Source of the DNA: an uncultured Caulobacterales bacterium
GTDB lineage: Bacteria; Pseudomonadota; Alphaproteobacteria; Caulobacterales; Caulobacteraceae
Direction: 5' to 3'
Assembly (NCBI GenBank): GCA_903900155.1
Contig: CAIUMD010000096.1
Coordinates: 1 to 38,629, forward strand
Length of the DNA stretch: 38,629 nucleotides
In this document: positions 9,671 through 18,400 of the stretch, in pieces
Layout: each line of letters begins with the position of its first letter
Position numbering within the stretch: position 1 is the stretch's first letter
The notes under the pieces: generated by a model
Database searches by the model: none
Told to the model about the DNA's origin: nothing
The model's input: only the letters and a program-made list of their open reading frames with translations
Translations under genes and position numbers: made by a program

Positions 9671-10039
9671 TGCGGTTAGCTCCTACCCCCGCTGGGGTGA
9701 GTGAAAAAGCGTTGAACCGATCCGCGGTGGGGGGAGGTTGATCATGTTCAACGAACGCGCACTAGAAAATAGGAAGGCGGCGCAATAGCGCCAGGGGAAG
9801 CGCATTGCAACCGCGAAAACGAACTCAAATCGCCGAACTTTGGCGTACGGCCTAGATATGGGAGCGCTCTCAAAGCGTCACTGCGACAAATGGGCTCACC
9901 GAACAGGTTCGCCGAATTGACTCAACGGACGGTGGTCACCGAACTGAATCGCACGCGCACAAGCGTTGAATCGGGGCGCCGTCCTTACGGCTTCGGGCTC
10001 TATGGCTAAGCGGTGCGGCGCGGCCTATCCTCCGCGCCC
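9671..10039. other. 369-bp intergenic region, regulatory only
   Basis: No convincing gene is visible on either strand. It separates divergent transcription units (TetR pair to the left, HIG1 gene to the right). The left part holds the GTTGAT..TTCAAC palindrome and related half sites GCGTTGAACCG (about 9708) and GCGTTGAATCG (about 9963). I could not identify a clear -35/-10 pair. Confidence 0.6.
9736..9751. promoter_or_regulatory. Palindromic candidate TetR operator
   Basis: GTTGATCATGTTCAAC matches its own reverse complement at 14 of 16 positions and lies about 65 bp upstream of the small gene/TetR operon. Size and placement suit a TetR dimer controlling its own operon; assignment is inference. 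Confidence 0.4.
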
Positions 10040-10246
10040 ATGAACCACCTGTTCGACTTCCTCGTTCCCGCCGCTCTGCTGGCGGTCCTGATCGCCCTGG
10101 GCGTGGGGCTGTACGCCCTGTTCCGCGGCGGCGACTTCGGGCGCTCCTATTCCAACAAGATGATGCGGCTGCGCGTGCTGCTGCAGTTCATCGCCATCAT
10201 CGTGCTGGTCGCCGCGGCCTTCTGGTGGCGCAAGGGCGGCGCTTAA
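10040..10246 (+). CDS. HIG1-domain twin-transmembrane protein
   Basis: A 68-residue inner-membrane protein with two hydrophobic helices (residues about 5-24 and 43-62) joined by a short loop containing GDFGRSYSNKMMRLRVLLQF, the HIG1 signature. HIG1 proteins in alphaproteobacteria and mitochondria associate with cytochrome oxidase or respiratory supercomplexes. I choose the ATG at 10040 over a GTG at 10013, because the extra residues are not part of the domain. It lies 24 bp before the cobalamin adenosyltransferase in the same direction, an arrangement also common in other alphaproteobacteria. Confidence 0.85.
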   Translation: MNHLFDFLVPAALLAVLIALGVGLYALFRGGDFGRSYSNKMMRLRVLLQFIAIIVLVAAAFWWRKGGA

Positions 10247-10270
10247 GAGGCGAGAATTTAAGAGGCAGGC

Positions 10271-10849
10271 ATGGTCACGCTGAACCGCATCTACACCCGC
10301 ACCGGCGACGGCGGCTCGACCCGCCTGGCCACCGGCGCGCCGGTCAGCAAGGCCTCGCTGCGGGTCGAAGCCTATGGCGGGGTCGACGAGACCAACGCCG
10401 CCGTCGGCGTGGCCCGGCAGCACACGGACGCCGATCCGACGCTCGACGCCATCCTGGAGCGGATCCAGAACGACCTTTTCGACCTGGGCGCGGATCTCGC
10501 CACGCCCGAGCAGCACGGCAAGCCCGAGTGGGAGCCGCTGCGCATCCTCGACAGCCAGGTCGAGCGCCTGGAACAGGAGATCGACCTGCTGAACGGCGAG
10601 CTGGAGGCTTTGACGTCTTTCGTGCTCCCCGCTGGGTCGCCCGCCGCGGCCGCCCTGCACGTGGCGCGCACCGTCTGCCGCCGGGCCGAACGGACCTGCG
10701 TGGCGCTGGCGGGCCTGGAGGGGGAGATCGTCGGGGCGCCGGCGATCAAGTACCTGAACCGGCTGTCGGACCTGCTGTTCGTCGCCGCGCGCTGGAGCAA
10801 CGACAAGGGTAAGGCCGACGTGCTCTGGAAGCCTGGGGCGACGCGGTAG
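10271..10849 (+). CDS. PduO-type cob(I)alamin adenosyltransferase
   Basis: A 192-residue enzyme that transfers the adenosyl group of ATP to reduced cobalamin, giving coenzyme B12 for mutases such as methylmalonyl-CoA mutase. Family marks are RIYTRTGDGG at residues 6-15 (ATP-binding loop), GGVDETNAAVG, the RTVCRRAER motif (about 137-145) and NRLSDLLFVAARW near the C terminus. Length is typical. It follows the HIG1 gene and precedes etfBA, consistent with a propionyl-CoA/fatty-acid oxidation context. Confidence 0.94.
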   Translation: MVTLNRIYTRTGDGGSTRLATGAPVSKASLRVEAYGGVDETNAAVGVARQHTDADPTLDAILERIQNDLFDLGADLATPEQHGKPEWEPLRILDSQVERLEQEIDLLNGELEALTSFVLPAGSPAAAALHVARTVCRRAERTCVALAGLEGEIVGAPAIKYLNRLSDLLFVAARWSNDKGKADVLWKPGATR

Positions 10850-10860
10850 GGGAGAAACCC

Positions 10861-10944
10861 TCGTCCTTCGACAAGCTCAGGATGAGGATTTCTCCTGCGG
10901 CCTCATCATTGATCCTCACCCTGAGCCTGTCGAAGGGCGAGGAT
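10861..10944. repeat. Inverted repeat, CTTCGACAAGCTCAGG family
   Basis: Two arms, CCTTCGACAAGCTCAGG near 10864 and CCTGAGCCTGTCGAAGG near 10919, form an imperfect long hairpin between convergent genes. A second copy occurs at 22108-22193. This is the repeat type frequently scattered between genes in Caulobacter and sphingomonads, and it may act as a terminator. Confidence 0.75.
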
Positions 10945-10959
10945 CACGCAGTGCTGTAG

Positions 10960-11238
10960 CTACTTCTTCTCCGAAGCCGCAGCCGCCGGCGCAGCCTTAG
11001 CAGCCGGAGCCTCGACCTTCTCCCCATTGATCGGCGGGGTCCCCGTCGGCCGCCGCGTCATGGTCTCGATCGGATACACCGTCGCGCACTTCAGCCACTT
11101 GCCCGCCCAGGCGCCGCCGCGCGCTTCGCACTTCTCCTTCGGCCACACCCACATGGCGTGGTAGGCCAGGACACCCGCGCTGCCGAGCAGGAACAGGCCC
11201 AGGAAGATGTACTTCAGGCGGTTGATGGTCTTGTTCAT
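10960..11238 (-). CDS. Small membrane-anchored protein, unknown function
   Basis: A 92-residue protein with a hydrophobic N-terminal segment (residues about 9-28, YIFLGLFLLGSAGVLAYHA), then a short domain with two cysteines (Cys37 and Cys51 in KWLKCATVYP), and an Ala/Pro/Lys-rich tail that is probably disordered. It is likely an inner-membrane anchor with the cysteines on the periplasmic side, where they could form a disulfide. AAGGGG lies about 7 bases before the ATG. It is divergent from etfB. Function not recognised. Confidence 0.75.
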   Translation of the reverse strand: MNKTINRLKYIFLGLFLLGSAGVLAYHAMWVWPKEKCEARGGAWAGKWLKCATVYPIETMTRRPTGTPPINGEKVEAPAAKAAPAAAASEKK

Positions 11239-11341
11239 GGGCGCCCCTTAGCGTCTTTCCGCCCTTAAGGGAATTGTCGCGCGCCGACGTCACCCGACGG
11301 CGAGACACAAGAAATCGTACAACCGTTTGAACCAGAAGCCG

Positions 11342-11366
11342 CTTTACGCATTACGCTTACGCAAAG
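11342..11366. promoter_or_regulatory. TTACGC repeats upstream of etfB
   Basis: CTTTACGCATTACGCTTACG and the following CAAAG form a run of three TTACGC-like units bounded by CTTT and AAAG, about 80 bp before etfB. It resembles operators of acyl-CoA-catabolism regulators (for example LiuR-type TTTACG..CGTAAA sites). The similarity is partial, so this is a suggestion. Confidence 0.3.
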
Positions 11367-11446
11367 GGAAACTTGCATTGCGGCGCCGAAGGGGTAAGTC
11401 GGTGGCCAAGCAGGAGACAACACAAGCCTGGAGGCGGTGGAAACCG

Positions 11447-12193
11447 ATGAAGGTCCTAGTCCCGGTCAAACGGGTTATCGATTACAACGTGAAGGCCCGC
11501 GTGAAGGCGGACCAGAGCGGCGTCGACCTGGCGAACGTCAAGATGTCGATGAACCCCTTCTGTGAGATCGCGGTCGAAGAAGCCGTGCGTCTCAAGGAAA
11601 AGGGCGTCGCGACCGAGGTCGTCATCGTCAGCATCGGCCCGGCGCAAGCCCAGGAAACCATCCGCACCGCCCTCGCGATGGGCGGCGATCGCGGCATCCT
11701 GATCACCTCGGACTCCGACGTCGAGCCGCTGGCCGTGGCCAAGCTGCTGGCCGCCGTGGTCGCCGAGGAGAATCCCAACCTGGTGGTGATGGGCAAGCAG
11801 GCCATCGACGGCGACAACAACGCCGTGGGCCAGATGCTGTCGGCCCTGCTGGGCTGGCCGCAGGCCACCTACGCCTCGGCCCTTGAGGTTTCGGGCTCGG
11901 CCGCCAAGGTCACCCGCGAAGTGGACGGCGGCCTCCAGACCCTGGACGTCGACCTGCCGGCCATCGTCACGGCCGACCTGCGCCTGAACGAGCCGCGCTA
12001 CGCGTCTCTGCCCAACATCATGAAGGCCAAGAAGAAGGAAATCGCGAGCAAGACCGTCGCCGACTACGGCGTCGACGTCTCGCCGCGCCTCAAGGTCCTC
12101 AAGGTCACCGAGCCCGCCAAGCGCTCGGCCGGGATCAAGGTCGAAACCGCTGCCGACCTCGTGTCGAAGCTCAACACCGCGGGGGTGCTGTAA
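11447..12193 (+). CDS. etfB: Electron transfer flavoprotein beta subunit
   Basis: The 248-residue beta subunit of ETF, which accepts electrons from acyl-CoA dehydrogenases and passes them to ETF-ubiquinone oxidoreductase. It begins [12 protein letters not shown] and carries the family stretch [19 protein letters not shown] (about residues 34-52) and a [10 protein letters not shown] segment around 121-130 near the AMP site. The ATG at 11447 is preceded by GGAGG about 12 bases upstream; an earlier in-frame start would add 40 residues that do not fit the family. Its TAA overlaps the etfA ATG by one base, so the subunits are translationally coupled. Confidence 0.97.
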   Translation: MKVLVPVKRVIDYNVKARVKADQSGVDLANVKMSMNPFCEIAVEEAVRLKEKGVATEVVIVSIGPAQAQETIRTALAMGGDRGILITSDSDVEPLAVAKLLAAVVAEENPNLVVMGKQAIDGDNNAVGQMLSALLGWPQATYASALEVSGSAAKVTREVDGGLQTLDVDLPAIVTADLRLNEPRYASLPNIMKAKKKEIASKTVADYGVDVSPRLKVLKVTEPAKRSAGIKVETAADLVSKLNTAGVL

Positions 12194-13134
12194 TGGCTGT
12201 TCTCGTCGTCGCCGATAACGACAACGCCCACCTGCGGGACGGCACCCACAAGACCGTCACCGCCGCCCTGAAGATCTCGGGCGACGTGGACGTGCTGGTC
12301 CTGGGCCAAGGCGCCAAGGCCGTGGCCGACGCCGCCGCCAAGATCGCCGGCGTCCGCAAGGTGCTGCTGGCCGAAAGCGACTCGCTGGGTCATGGCGTCG
12401 CCGAAGCGCAAGCCGACGCGGTGCTGGCCCTGGCGGGCAATTACGACGCGATCCTGGTTCCGGCCACCGCCGGCGGCAAGAACTTCGCCCCGCGCGTCGC
12501 CGCCAAGCTGGACGTGGCTCCGATCAGCGACATCGTCGAGGTCGTCTCGGCCGACACCTTCACGCGTCCCATCTATGCCGGCAACGCGCTGGAGACCATC
12601 CAGTCGTCGGACGCCAAGAAGGTGATCACCGTTCGTCCGACCGCTTTTACGGCGGCGGCTGAAGGCGGCTCGGCCTCGGTCGAGAGCGTCGCGGGCGCCG
12701 ACGCGGCCAAGACCCGCTTCGTCAGCGAAGAGATGGTCAAGTCGGACCGTCCGGAACTGGCCGCGGCCAAGATCGTCGTCTCGGGCGGTCGCGCCATGGG
12801 TTCGGCCGAGGAATTCCAGCGCGTGATCGAGCCGCTGGCCGACAAGCTGGGCGCCGCCGTCGGCGCCTCGCGCGCGGCCGTCGACGCCGGCTACGCTCCG
12901 AACGACTACCAGGTCGGCCAGACCGGCAAGGTCGTGGCGCCGTCGCTGTACGTCGCCATCGGCATCTCGGGCGCCATCCAGCACCTGGCCGGCATGAAGG
13001 ACAGCAAGGTGATCGTCGCGATCAACAAGGACGCCGACGCCCCGATCTTCCAGGTGGCCGACTTCGGCCTGGTCGCCGACTACAAGACGGCCGTGCCGGA
13101 ACTGATGGACGCCCTGATGGCGGCGGGCAAGTAA
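12193..13134 (+). CDS. etfA: Electron transfer flavoprotein alpha subunit
   Basis: The 313-residue alpha subunit of ETF, which holds most of the FAD site. The C-terminal FAD-binding domain contains [12 protein letters not shown] (about 197-208), [20 protein letters not shown] and [17 protein letters not shown], all family signatures. It overlaps etfB by one base and is followed by a clear terminator at 13162, so etfBA is a two-gene unit. hbd, often next to etfBA in alphaproteobacteria, lies 18 kb further on here. Confidence 0.97.
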   Translation: MAVLVVADNDNAHLRDGTHKTVTAALKISGDVDVLVLGQGAKAVADAAAKIAGVRKVLLAESDSLGHGVAEAQADAVLALAGNYDAILVPATAGGKNFAPRVAAKLDVAPISDIVEVVSADTFTRPIYAGNALETIQSSDAKKVITVRPTAFTAAAEGGSASVESVAGADAAKTRFVSEEMVKSDRPELAAAKIVVSGGRAMGSAEEFQRVIEPLADKLGAAVGASRAAVDAGYAPNDYQVGQTGKVVAPSLYVAIGISGAIQHLAGMKDSKVIVAINKDADAPIFQVADFGLVADYKTAVPELMDALMAAGK

Positions 13135-13161
13135 GCCTCGCTACGCCGGTTGGATAAACGG

Positions 13162-13189
13162 AAAGGCCCGGAGGAGACTCCGGGCCTTT
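13162..13189 (+). terminator. Rho-independent terminator after etfA
   Basis: AAAGGCCCGGAG and CTCCGGGCCTTT form a 12-bp stem with a GAGA loop 27 bp after the etfA stop. Confidence 0.85.
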
Positions 13190-13209
13190 AAACGTCGGAA
13201 CACGCCACC

Positions 13210-13329
13210 ATGGAAGGCATCGCAGTCCATACGGACTCGGCGATCATCGAAAATGGCAAATGGAGCGCGCCGGCCACGCTCTACGTCACGCTGCGCTACG
13301 ACGTGAAGGCCGTGGAAGAGAGCGACTAG
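13210..13329 (+). CDS. Possible 39-residue protein
   Basis: An ATG just after the etfA terminator opens a 39-codon frame ending TAG at 13327-13329. Codon third positions are mostly G or C, as in the neighbouring genes. It starts MEGIAVHTDSAII and ends YDVKAVEESD; the middle (SAPATLYVTLRYD) looks like a beta strand. There is no strong ribosome-binding site. It may be a small protein or the remnant of a longer gene. I do not recognise it. Confidence 0.35.
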   Translation: MEGIAVHTDSAIIENGKWSAPATLYVTLRYDVKAVEESD

Positions 13330-13333
13330 ACGT

Positions 13334-14350
13334 CTAGGCCGCCCGCGCCAGCCGCAGCGCCGGCGCCGCCTCCGCCACCGGCACGTCCAGCCCGCGCATC
13401 GTCGTCGTCACCGCCACGTCCAGCGGCGTCCTGAGCTCCTCGCCCAGAAAGGCTTCCAGCTTGCGGTTCTCCAGGCGGACCGGATGGCGCCAGAAGGGCT
13501 GCATCTCAGCCAGTTCGCGCATCGTCTCGCTGAACAGGCCGGCGATCGGCAGCAGGCCCCAGGGCAGGCGGCGGGCGTTGGGGCGCTTCAGGCCAGCCGC
13601 GCGGGCGACGGCGCGGATCATGGCGGTTCCGTCGGCGTCCCAGCAGCCCGCGAAGTGGAACCTCGCGAAGGCCGGCAGCTCATCTTCCCGGTCAGCCAGC
13701 CTGGCGAAGGTCTCGCCGACGTCGGGCAGGTAGGCCCAGGCGTGGCCGACGCCCTTGTCGCCCGGATAGAGGATGGTCTTCACCGGCTGGCCCGGCTTGA
13801 CCAGGCCCGAGGCGAACCAGCTGTTGCCCGTCGAACGCGGGCCGAAATAGTCGCCGGCGCGCAGGATCAGCGAGCGCACGCCGCCATTCTTTTCTTGGGG
13901 GGCGGAAGCCGCTTCCAGTCGCGCCTCCATCTCGATGCGGATCTTGCCCTTGCGGGTGAAGGCGCGCTGGGGCGTGGCCTCGTCGATCACGGCGTGGGCG
14001 GCGGGGTCGTAGTTGTAGATCGTGCCGGGCAGCAGGATCCGCGCGCCGCTGGCGCGGGCGGCGGCGATGCTGCTCTCCAGCATCGGCAGCACGCGCTTCT
14101 TCCAGCCCTGGTAGCCGGGCGGGTTGACCGCGTGGACGATGATCGACGCGCCTTGCGCGGCGGCGACCACGGCGGCGCGGTCCATCACGTCGCCTTGCAG
14201 GTAGGTGATCCCCGGCAGGCGGGCCTTGCTCGTGTCGCGCACCAGGGCGCGGACGGTCCAGCCGTGGCGGACCAGGGCGGCGGCGGTCTCGCCGCCCACG
14301 CCGCCATGGGCGCCGAGGACGAGAGCGATGCGGGGTTGCGGGAAGGTCAT
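13334..14350 (-). CDS. NAD(P)-binding epimerase/reductase-like protein
   Basis: A 338-residue extended-type short-chain dehydrogenase relative. The N-terminal Rossmann fold has a GAHGGVGGE loop (residues 13-21), followed by DVMD (acidic loop) and HAVNPPGYQGW. The usual YxxxK catalytic pair is not clear: a TRKGKIRIEME segment stands near the expected position, so it may be an atypical or NmrA-like member. No signal peptide. It is divergent from a LysR regulator across 91 bp that contain a perfect 7-bp inverted repeat, so it is the likely target. Substrate unknown. Confidence 0.85.
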   Translation of the reverse strand: MTFPQPRIALVLGAHGGVGGETAAALVRHGWTVRALVRDTSKARLPGITYLQGDVMDRAAVVAAAQGASIIVHAVNPPGYQGWKKRVLPMLESSIAAARASGARILLPGTIYNYDPAAHAVIDEATPQRAFTRKGKIRIEMEARLEAASAPQEKNGGVRSLILRAGDYFGPRSTGNSWFASGLVKPGQPVKTILYPGDKGVGHAWAYLPDVGETFARLADREDELPAFARFHFAGCWDADGTAMIRAVARAAGLKRPNARRLPWGLLPIAGLFSETMRELAEMQPFWRHPVRLENRKLEAFLGEELRTPLDVAVTTTMRGLDVPVAEAAPALRLARAA

Positions 14351-14397
14351 GGCGGGCTCCTCGTGTTCGATGACCCGAAGATGTCGTGCGGCCGCTT

Positions 14398-14426
14398 CGA
14401 TAGAAATTGCCGAGAACGCTCTATCG
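14398..14426. promoter_or_regulatory. Candidate LysR operator
   Basis: CGATAGA (14398-14404) and TCTATCG (14420-14426) are perfect inverted repeats 15 bp apart, in the short gap between the LysR gene and the divergent reductase gene, only 15 bp before the LysR start. This suits autoregulation plus control of the divergent gene. Confidence 0.5.
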
Positions 14427-14441
14427 GCTTATCAAAAATGT

Positions 14442-15350
14442 ATGAGCATCCCGAGCACCGTGGACTGGGAGCGCCAGCGCGCCTTCCTGGCCGTGATCGA
14501 CACCGGCAGCCTGTCGGCGGCCGCCCGCGAGCTGGGCGCGGCCCAGCCCACCGTGCGCCGGCGGATCGAGGACCTGGAGGCCCAGCTGGGCGTGGCCTTG
14601 TTCACGCGCTCGCCCTCGGGCCTGACGCCGACGCCCCTGGGGCGCGAGCTGGCCCAGCACGCCCGGGCCATGGCCATCGCCGCCGCGTCCCTGGCCCGCG
14701 CCGCCTCGGCCGAGGCGGGGGCGGCGTCGGGCGTCGTGCGGATCACCGCCAGCGAGGTGGTCGGCATGGAGGTGCTGCCGCCGATCCTGGCGGGGCTGCG
14801 CGAGGCCCATCCGGGCATCGTCCTGGAGCTGGCCCTGACCAACCGCAGCGAGGACCTGCTGCGCCGCGAGGCCGACATCGCCGTGCGCATGGTCCGCCCC
14901 ACCCAGGAGGCGCTGGTCGCCAAGCGGATCGGCAACATCTCGCTGGGCATGCACGGCCACAAGCGGATGCTGGACGCCTGGGGCCGGCCGGCCAATCTGG
15001 AGGAAGCCCGCCGGCTGCCGCTGATCGGCTACGAGAGCGAGACCATCGGCGTGCGGGCGGTGAAGGCCCTGGGCCTGGACCTGCGCCTCGACGAGTTCGC
15101 CTTCCGCACCGACAACGACGTGGCCCAGCTGGCGGCGATCCGCGCCGGCCTGGGGCTGGGAATCTGCCAGGTCGGCCTGGCCGCCCGCGACCCCATGCTG
15201 GAGCGCGTCCTGCCCGAGGTGTTCAGCTTCGACCTGGAGACCTTCGTCGTCACCCACGAGGACCTGAAGGACGTCCGGCGCGTGCGCCTGGTGTTCGACG
15301 CCCTTGTCTTAGGATTGACGAGCTATGCCAAGATAGGAAATACAGTTTGA
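14442..15350 (+). CDS. LysR family transcriptional regulator
   Basis: A 302-residue LysR protein: winged helix-turn-helix at residues about 8-66 (FLAVIDTGSLSAAARELGAA, QPTVRRRIEDLEAQLGVALF) and a two-lobed substrate-binding domain from about 92 to 290. The ATG at 14442 gives the standard LysR N terminus; earlier in-frame starts run into the divergent gene. It most likely controls the reductase gene at 13334 through the inverted repeat between them. Inducer unknown. Confidence 0.93.
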   Translation: MSIPSTVDWERQRAFLAVIDTGSLSAAARELGAAQPTVRRRIEDLEAQLGVALFTRSPSGLTPTPLGRELAQHARAMAIAAASLARAASAEAGAASGVVRITASEVVGMEVLPPILAGLREAHPGIVLELALTNRSEDLLRREADIAVRMVRPTQEALVAKRIGNISLGMHGHKRMLDAWGRPANLEEARRLPLIGYESETIGVRAVKALGLDLRLDEFAFRTDNDVAQLAAIRAGLGLGICQVGLAARDPMLERVLPEVFSFDLETFVVTHEDLKDVRRVRLVFDALVLGLTSYAKIGNTV

Positions 15351-15374
15351 ACTAAACACCTTTCCACCTAGAGT
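15347..15374 (+). promoter_or_regulatory. Possible promoter for the octad-repeat gene
   Basis: TTGAAC (15347-15352) and TAGAGT (15369-15374) are 16 bp apart, matching four or five of six positions of each sigma-70 hexamer. They lie just after the LysR gene and before the octad-repeat gene. Predicted from sequence only. Confidence 0.35.
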
Positions 15375-15467
15375 GGAGACTGCAGAATCGCCGCCCGGAA
15401 GTTGGCGGCTCATTCGCCATGCGCCCTCGAAGGGGATCGCGCGGCGGCTTTCGAGTTCGGTGCGCGC

Positions 15468-18400
15468 ATGGTGGCCATCAATTCCGATACGCCGGCCCTT
15501 TCCACGCTTTCGGCCAGCAAGATCGCGACCCTGAGCGCAGCCGAACTGGCTGACGCCCCGCCCTCGGAATTCGCCAAGCTGACCCGCGCCCAGGTGGCGG
15601 CCATCTCGGTCACGGCCATCGGCGGCCTGACCGCCGAGCAGTTCGCCAGGTTCGACAAGAACCAGCTGCCGGGCCTCAGCACCGCCCAGCTGCCGCGCCT
15701 GTCGAATGCGGTCAGCTTCAGCTTCACCCAGATGGCGCTGATGAACCAGGCCCAGGTGCAGGCGCTGTCGGCCACCCAGATGGCGGCCCTCAGCACCGAG
15801 ACGCTGGACGCCATGGCCACGACCCAGATGGCGGTGCTGACCGCGACCAACTTCTCGGCCCTGAACCAGACGCAGGTGCAGAGCCTGAGCCTGGCCCAGA
15901 TCCGCGCCCTGTCGACGTCGCAGCTGCGCGCCCTGCCGCTCAGCGACCTGGCCGAGTTCACGTCCGAACAGATCAGCGGCCTGACGCCCGCCCAGGTCGC
16001 GGCCTTGAGCCAGACCCAGGTCCAGACCCTGTCGCCCGACCAGCTTCGCGCGCTGACCGCGACCCAGTTCGCCAGCCTGAGCGTCCCGATCCTGCGCACC
16101 CTGACGGCCGAGGACATCGCCCTGACCACGCCGGAGCAGTGGTCGAAGGTCACCAACCTGCAGCTGTCGGCGCTGAACGGCGACCAGTTGAAGGCCCTGG
16201 CCGGCAGCCGCTCGGCCAACCTGCAGCCGACCCAGATCCGCGCCCTCTCGCCCACCGAGCTCGGCAAGGCCGGCTCGGCCTTCCTGGACGCGCTGACGCC
16301 GACCCAGCTGTCGGGCCTGGCCAACAACCAGACCACCGCCCTGTCGATCACCGCGATCGCCGACCTCAGCCCCGAACAGCTCGCCGCCCTGACCCCTGGC
16401 GCGATCGGCGGCCTGTCCCCCACCGGTTTCGCGGCGCTCGACGCCAACCAGGTCGGCGCGCTCAGCGCCGCCCAGATCGCCAGCCTGCGCCCCGAGCAGC
16501 TGAAGATGCTGGACGGCGACGACCTCAACGAATTCACCCGCGCCCAGCTGAAGGCCTTCACCGCCGCCCAGCTGGCCACCCTCGCGCCCGAGCGGCTGGC
16601 GGCCCTGTCGGACGAGCAGTTCGCCAGCTTCAGCCCCACCCAGCTCAAGAGCCTGACGGCGCTGCAGCTGAAGGCGCTGTCGACCACCGACATCGCGGCC
16701 ATGACGCCCGAGCAGACCACCGCCTTCAACGCCGCCCAGATCGGCGCCCTGACGGGCGCGCAGCTGGCGGCGCTGCGCGGGGTGGCCGAACTGACCCGCA
16801 CCCAGTGGACGGGCGTGACGGCCGCCCAGCTGAAGACGCTCTCGGCGACCGACGTGGCGCGTCTCAGCGTCACCGAACTCAGCGGCATCGCCCCAGCCCA
16901 GATCAACGGCTTGACGCCCGAGGCGCTGTCGGCCTTGAGCGAGACTCAGTCGCTCAAGCTGACGACCCAGCAGATCAAGGCCCTGACGACGACCCAGCTG
17001 AAGGGCCTGTCGGACACCGACGTCGCCCAGTTGGCGGTCGGCCAGCTGGGCGCCCTGGACGGCACGCAGATCGGGGTGATGATCCCGCACCTGTCGACCA
17101 CCGCGGTCGGCAGGCTGAGCGGGACGCAGGTCGCCCGCCTGCCGGTGGGCGCCCTGTCCTCGCTGTCCGAGACCCAGATCGCCGTCCTGGCGCCGGTCCA
17201 GGTCCGCAGCCTGACGAACGAGCACCTGGCCAACCTGCCCTCGACCATGGTCCAGGCGCTGAGCGCCACCCAGATCGGCTCGCTGTACCCCAGCCAGATC
17301 GCCGCCCTGTCGGTCACCACCCTGAACCAGCTGGCCGACGAGAGCCTGGAACAGCTGAGCATCGCCCAGCTCCGCGCCCTGACGGCGACCCAGATCAAGG
17401 GCCTGTCGACCACCACCTTCGGCCTGCTCTCGACCACCCAGGTCGGGTCGCTGACCACCACCCAGGTGGGCGCGCTGTCGTCGACCCTGATCGCCGATCT
17501 GGACGCCACCCAGTGGGCCAGCCTGGCCCCCAGCCAGGTCCAGGGCCTGTCGACCAGCCAGATCGCCGGCCTGGACGGCGACGACCTGGACCACCTGAGC
17601 ACCGCGCAGTGGCAGGCCCTGCGCTCGACCCAGATCGCCGGCCTGTCGATCACCGCCGTGACCGGGCTGGAGCCCGAGCGCCTGGCCCTGCTGTCGTCCA
17701 CCCAGCTGTCGGGCCTGTCGCCCACCACCTTCCAGGCCCTGGACGCCGACCACATCGGCGCGCTGAGCCCCCAGCAGATTCGGGGCCTGACCTCCAGCCA
17801 GCTGGCGGGGCTGAAGCCCGAGGACATGGCCGAATTCTCGGCCACCCAGATCGGCGCGATCGGGACGACGCAGCTGGCCGCCCTGCCCGCCACGGACGTC
17901 GCGGCGCTCAGCACCACCCAGCTGGGCGCGCTGAGCACCACCCAGGTCAAGGCCCTGGTCGCCGCCCAGATCACCGCCCTGCGCCCCACGCAGGTGGAAG
18001 GCCTGTCGGCGGTCCAACTGGCGGCGCTGAGCTCGGCCCAGCTGGGCGCCCTGGCCACGGACGTCCTGCCCGCGATGAGCGCCACCCAGGTGGCCGGTTT
18101 GACCTCGGGCCAGCTGGCCGGCCTGTCGTCGACGCAGGCCGAAAGCCTGACCTCCACCCAGCTGATGGTCCTGGCCGAGACCCAGGTCGGCGGTCTGAAC
18201 GCCACCTTCCTGTCGTCGCTGTCGGCCACCGCCCTGTCGGCCCTGACCACGACCCAGGTCGCGCGCCTGTCGGCCACCCAGGTCCAGAGCCTGAGCACGA
18301 CTCAAATTGGCGGCCTGTCTGGCGCCGACTTCGGCGAACTGTCGGCGACCCAGGTCGGCTACCTGACCGCCTCGCAGCTGGGCGCGCTGTCGGGAACGAA

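Noticed and set aside
15309..18305. 998-residue open frame on the minus strand across the octad gene
   Set aside because: It is a by-product of a GC-rich 24-bp repeat, in which every frame stays open. Its residues are low-complexity Gly/Arg/Gln, and the plus frame gives the coherent octads.
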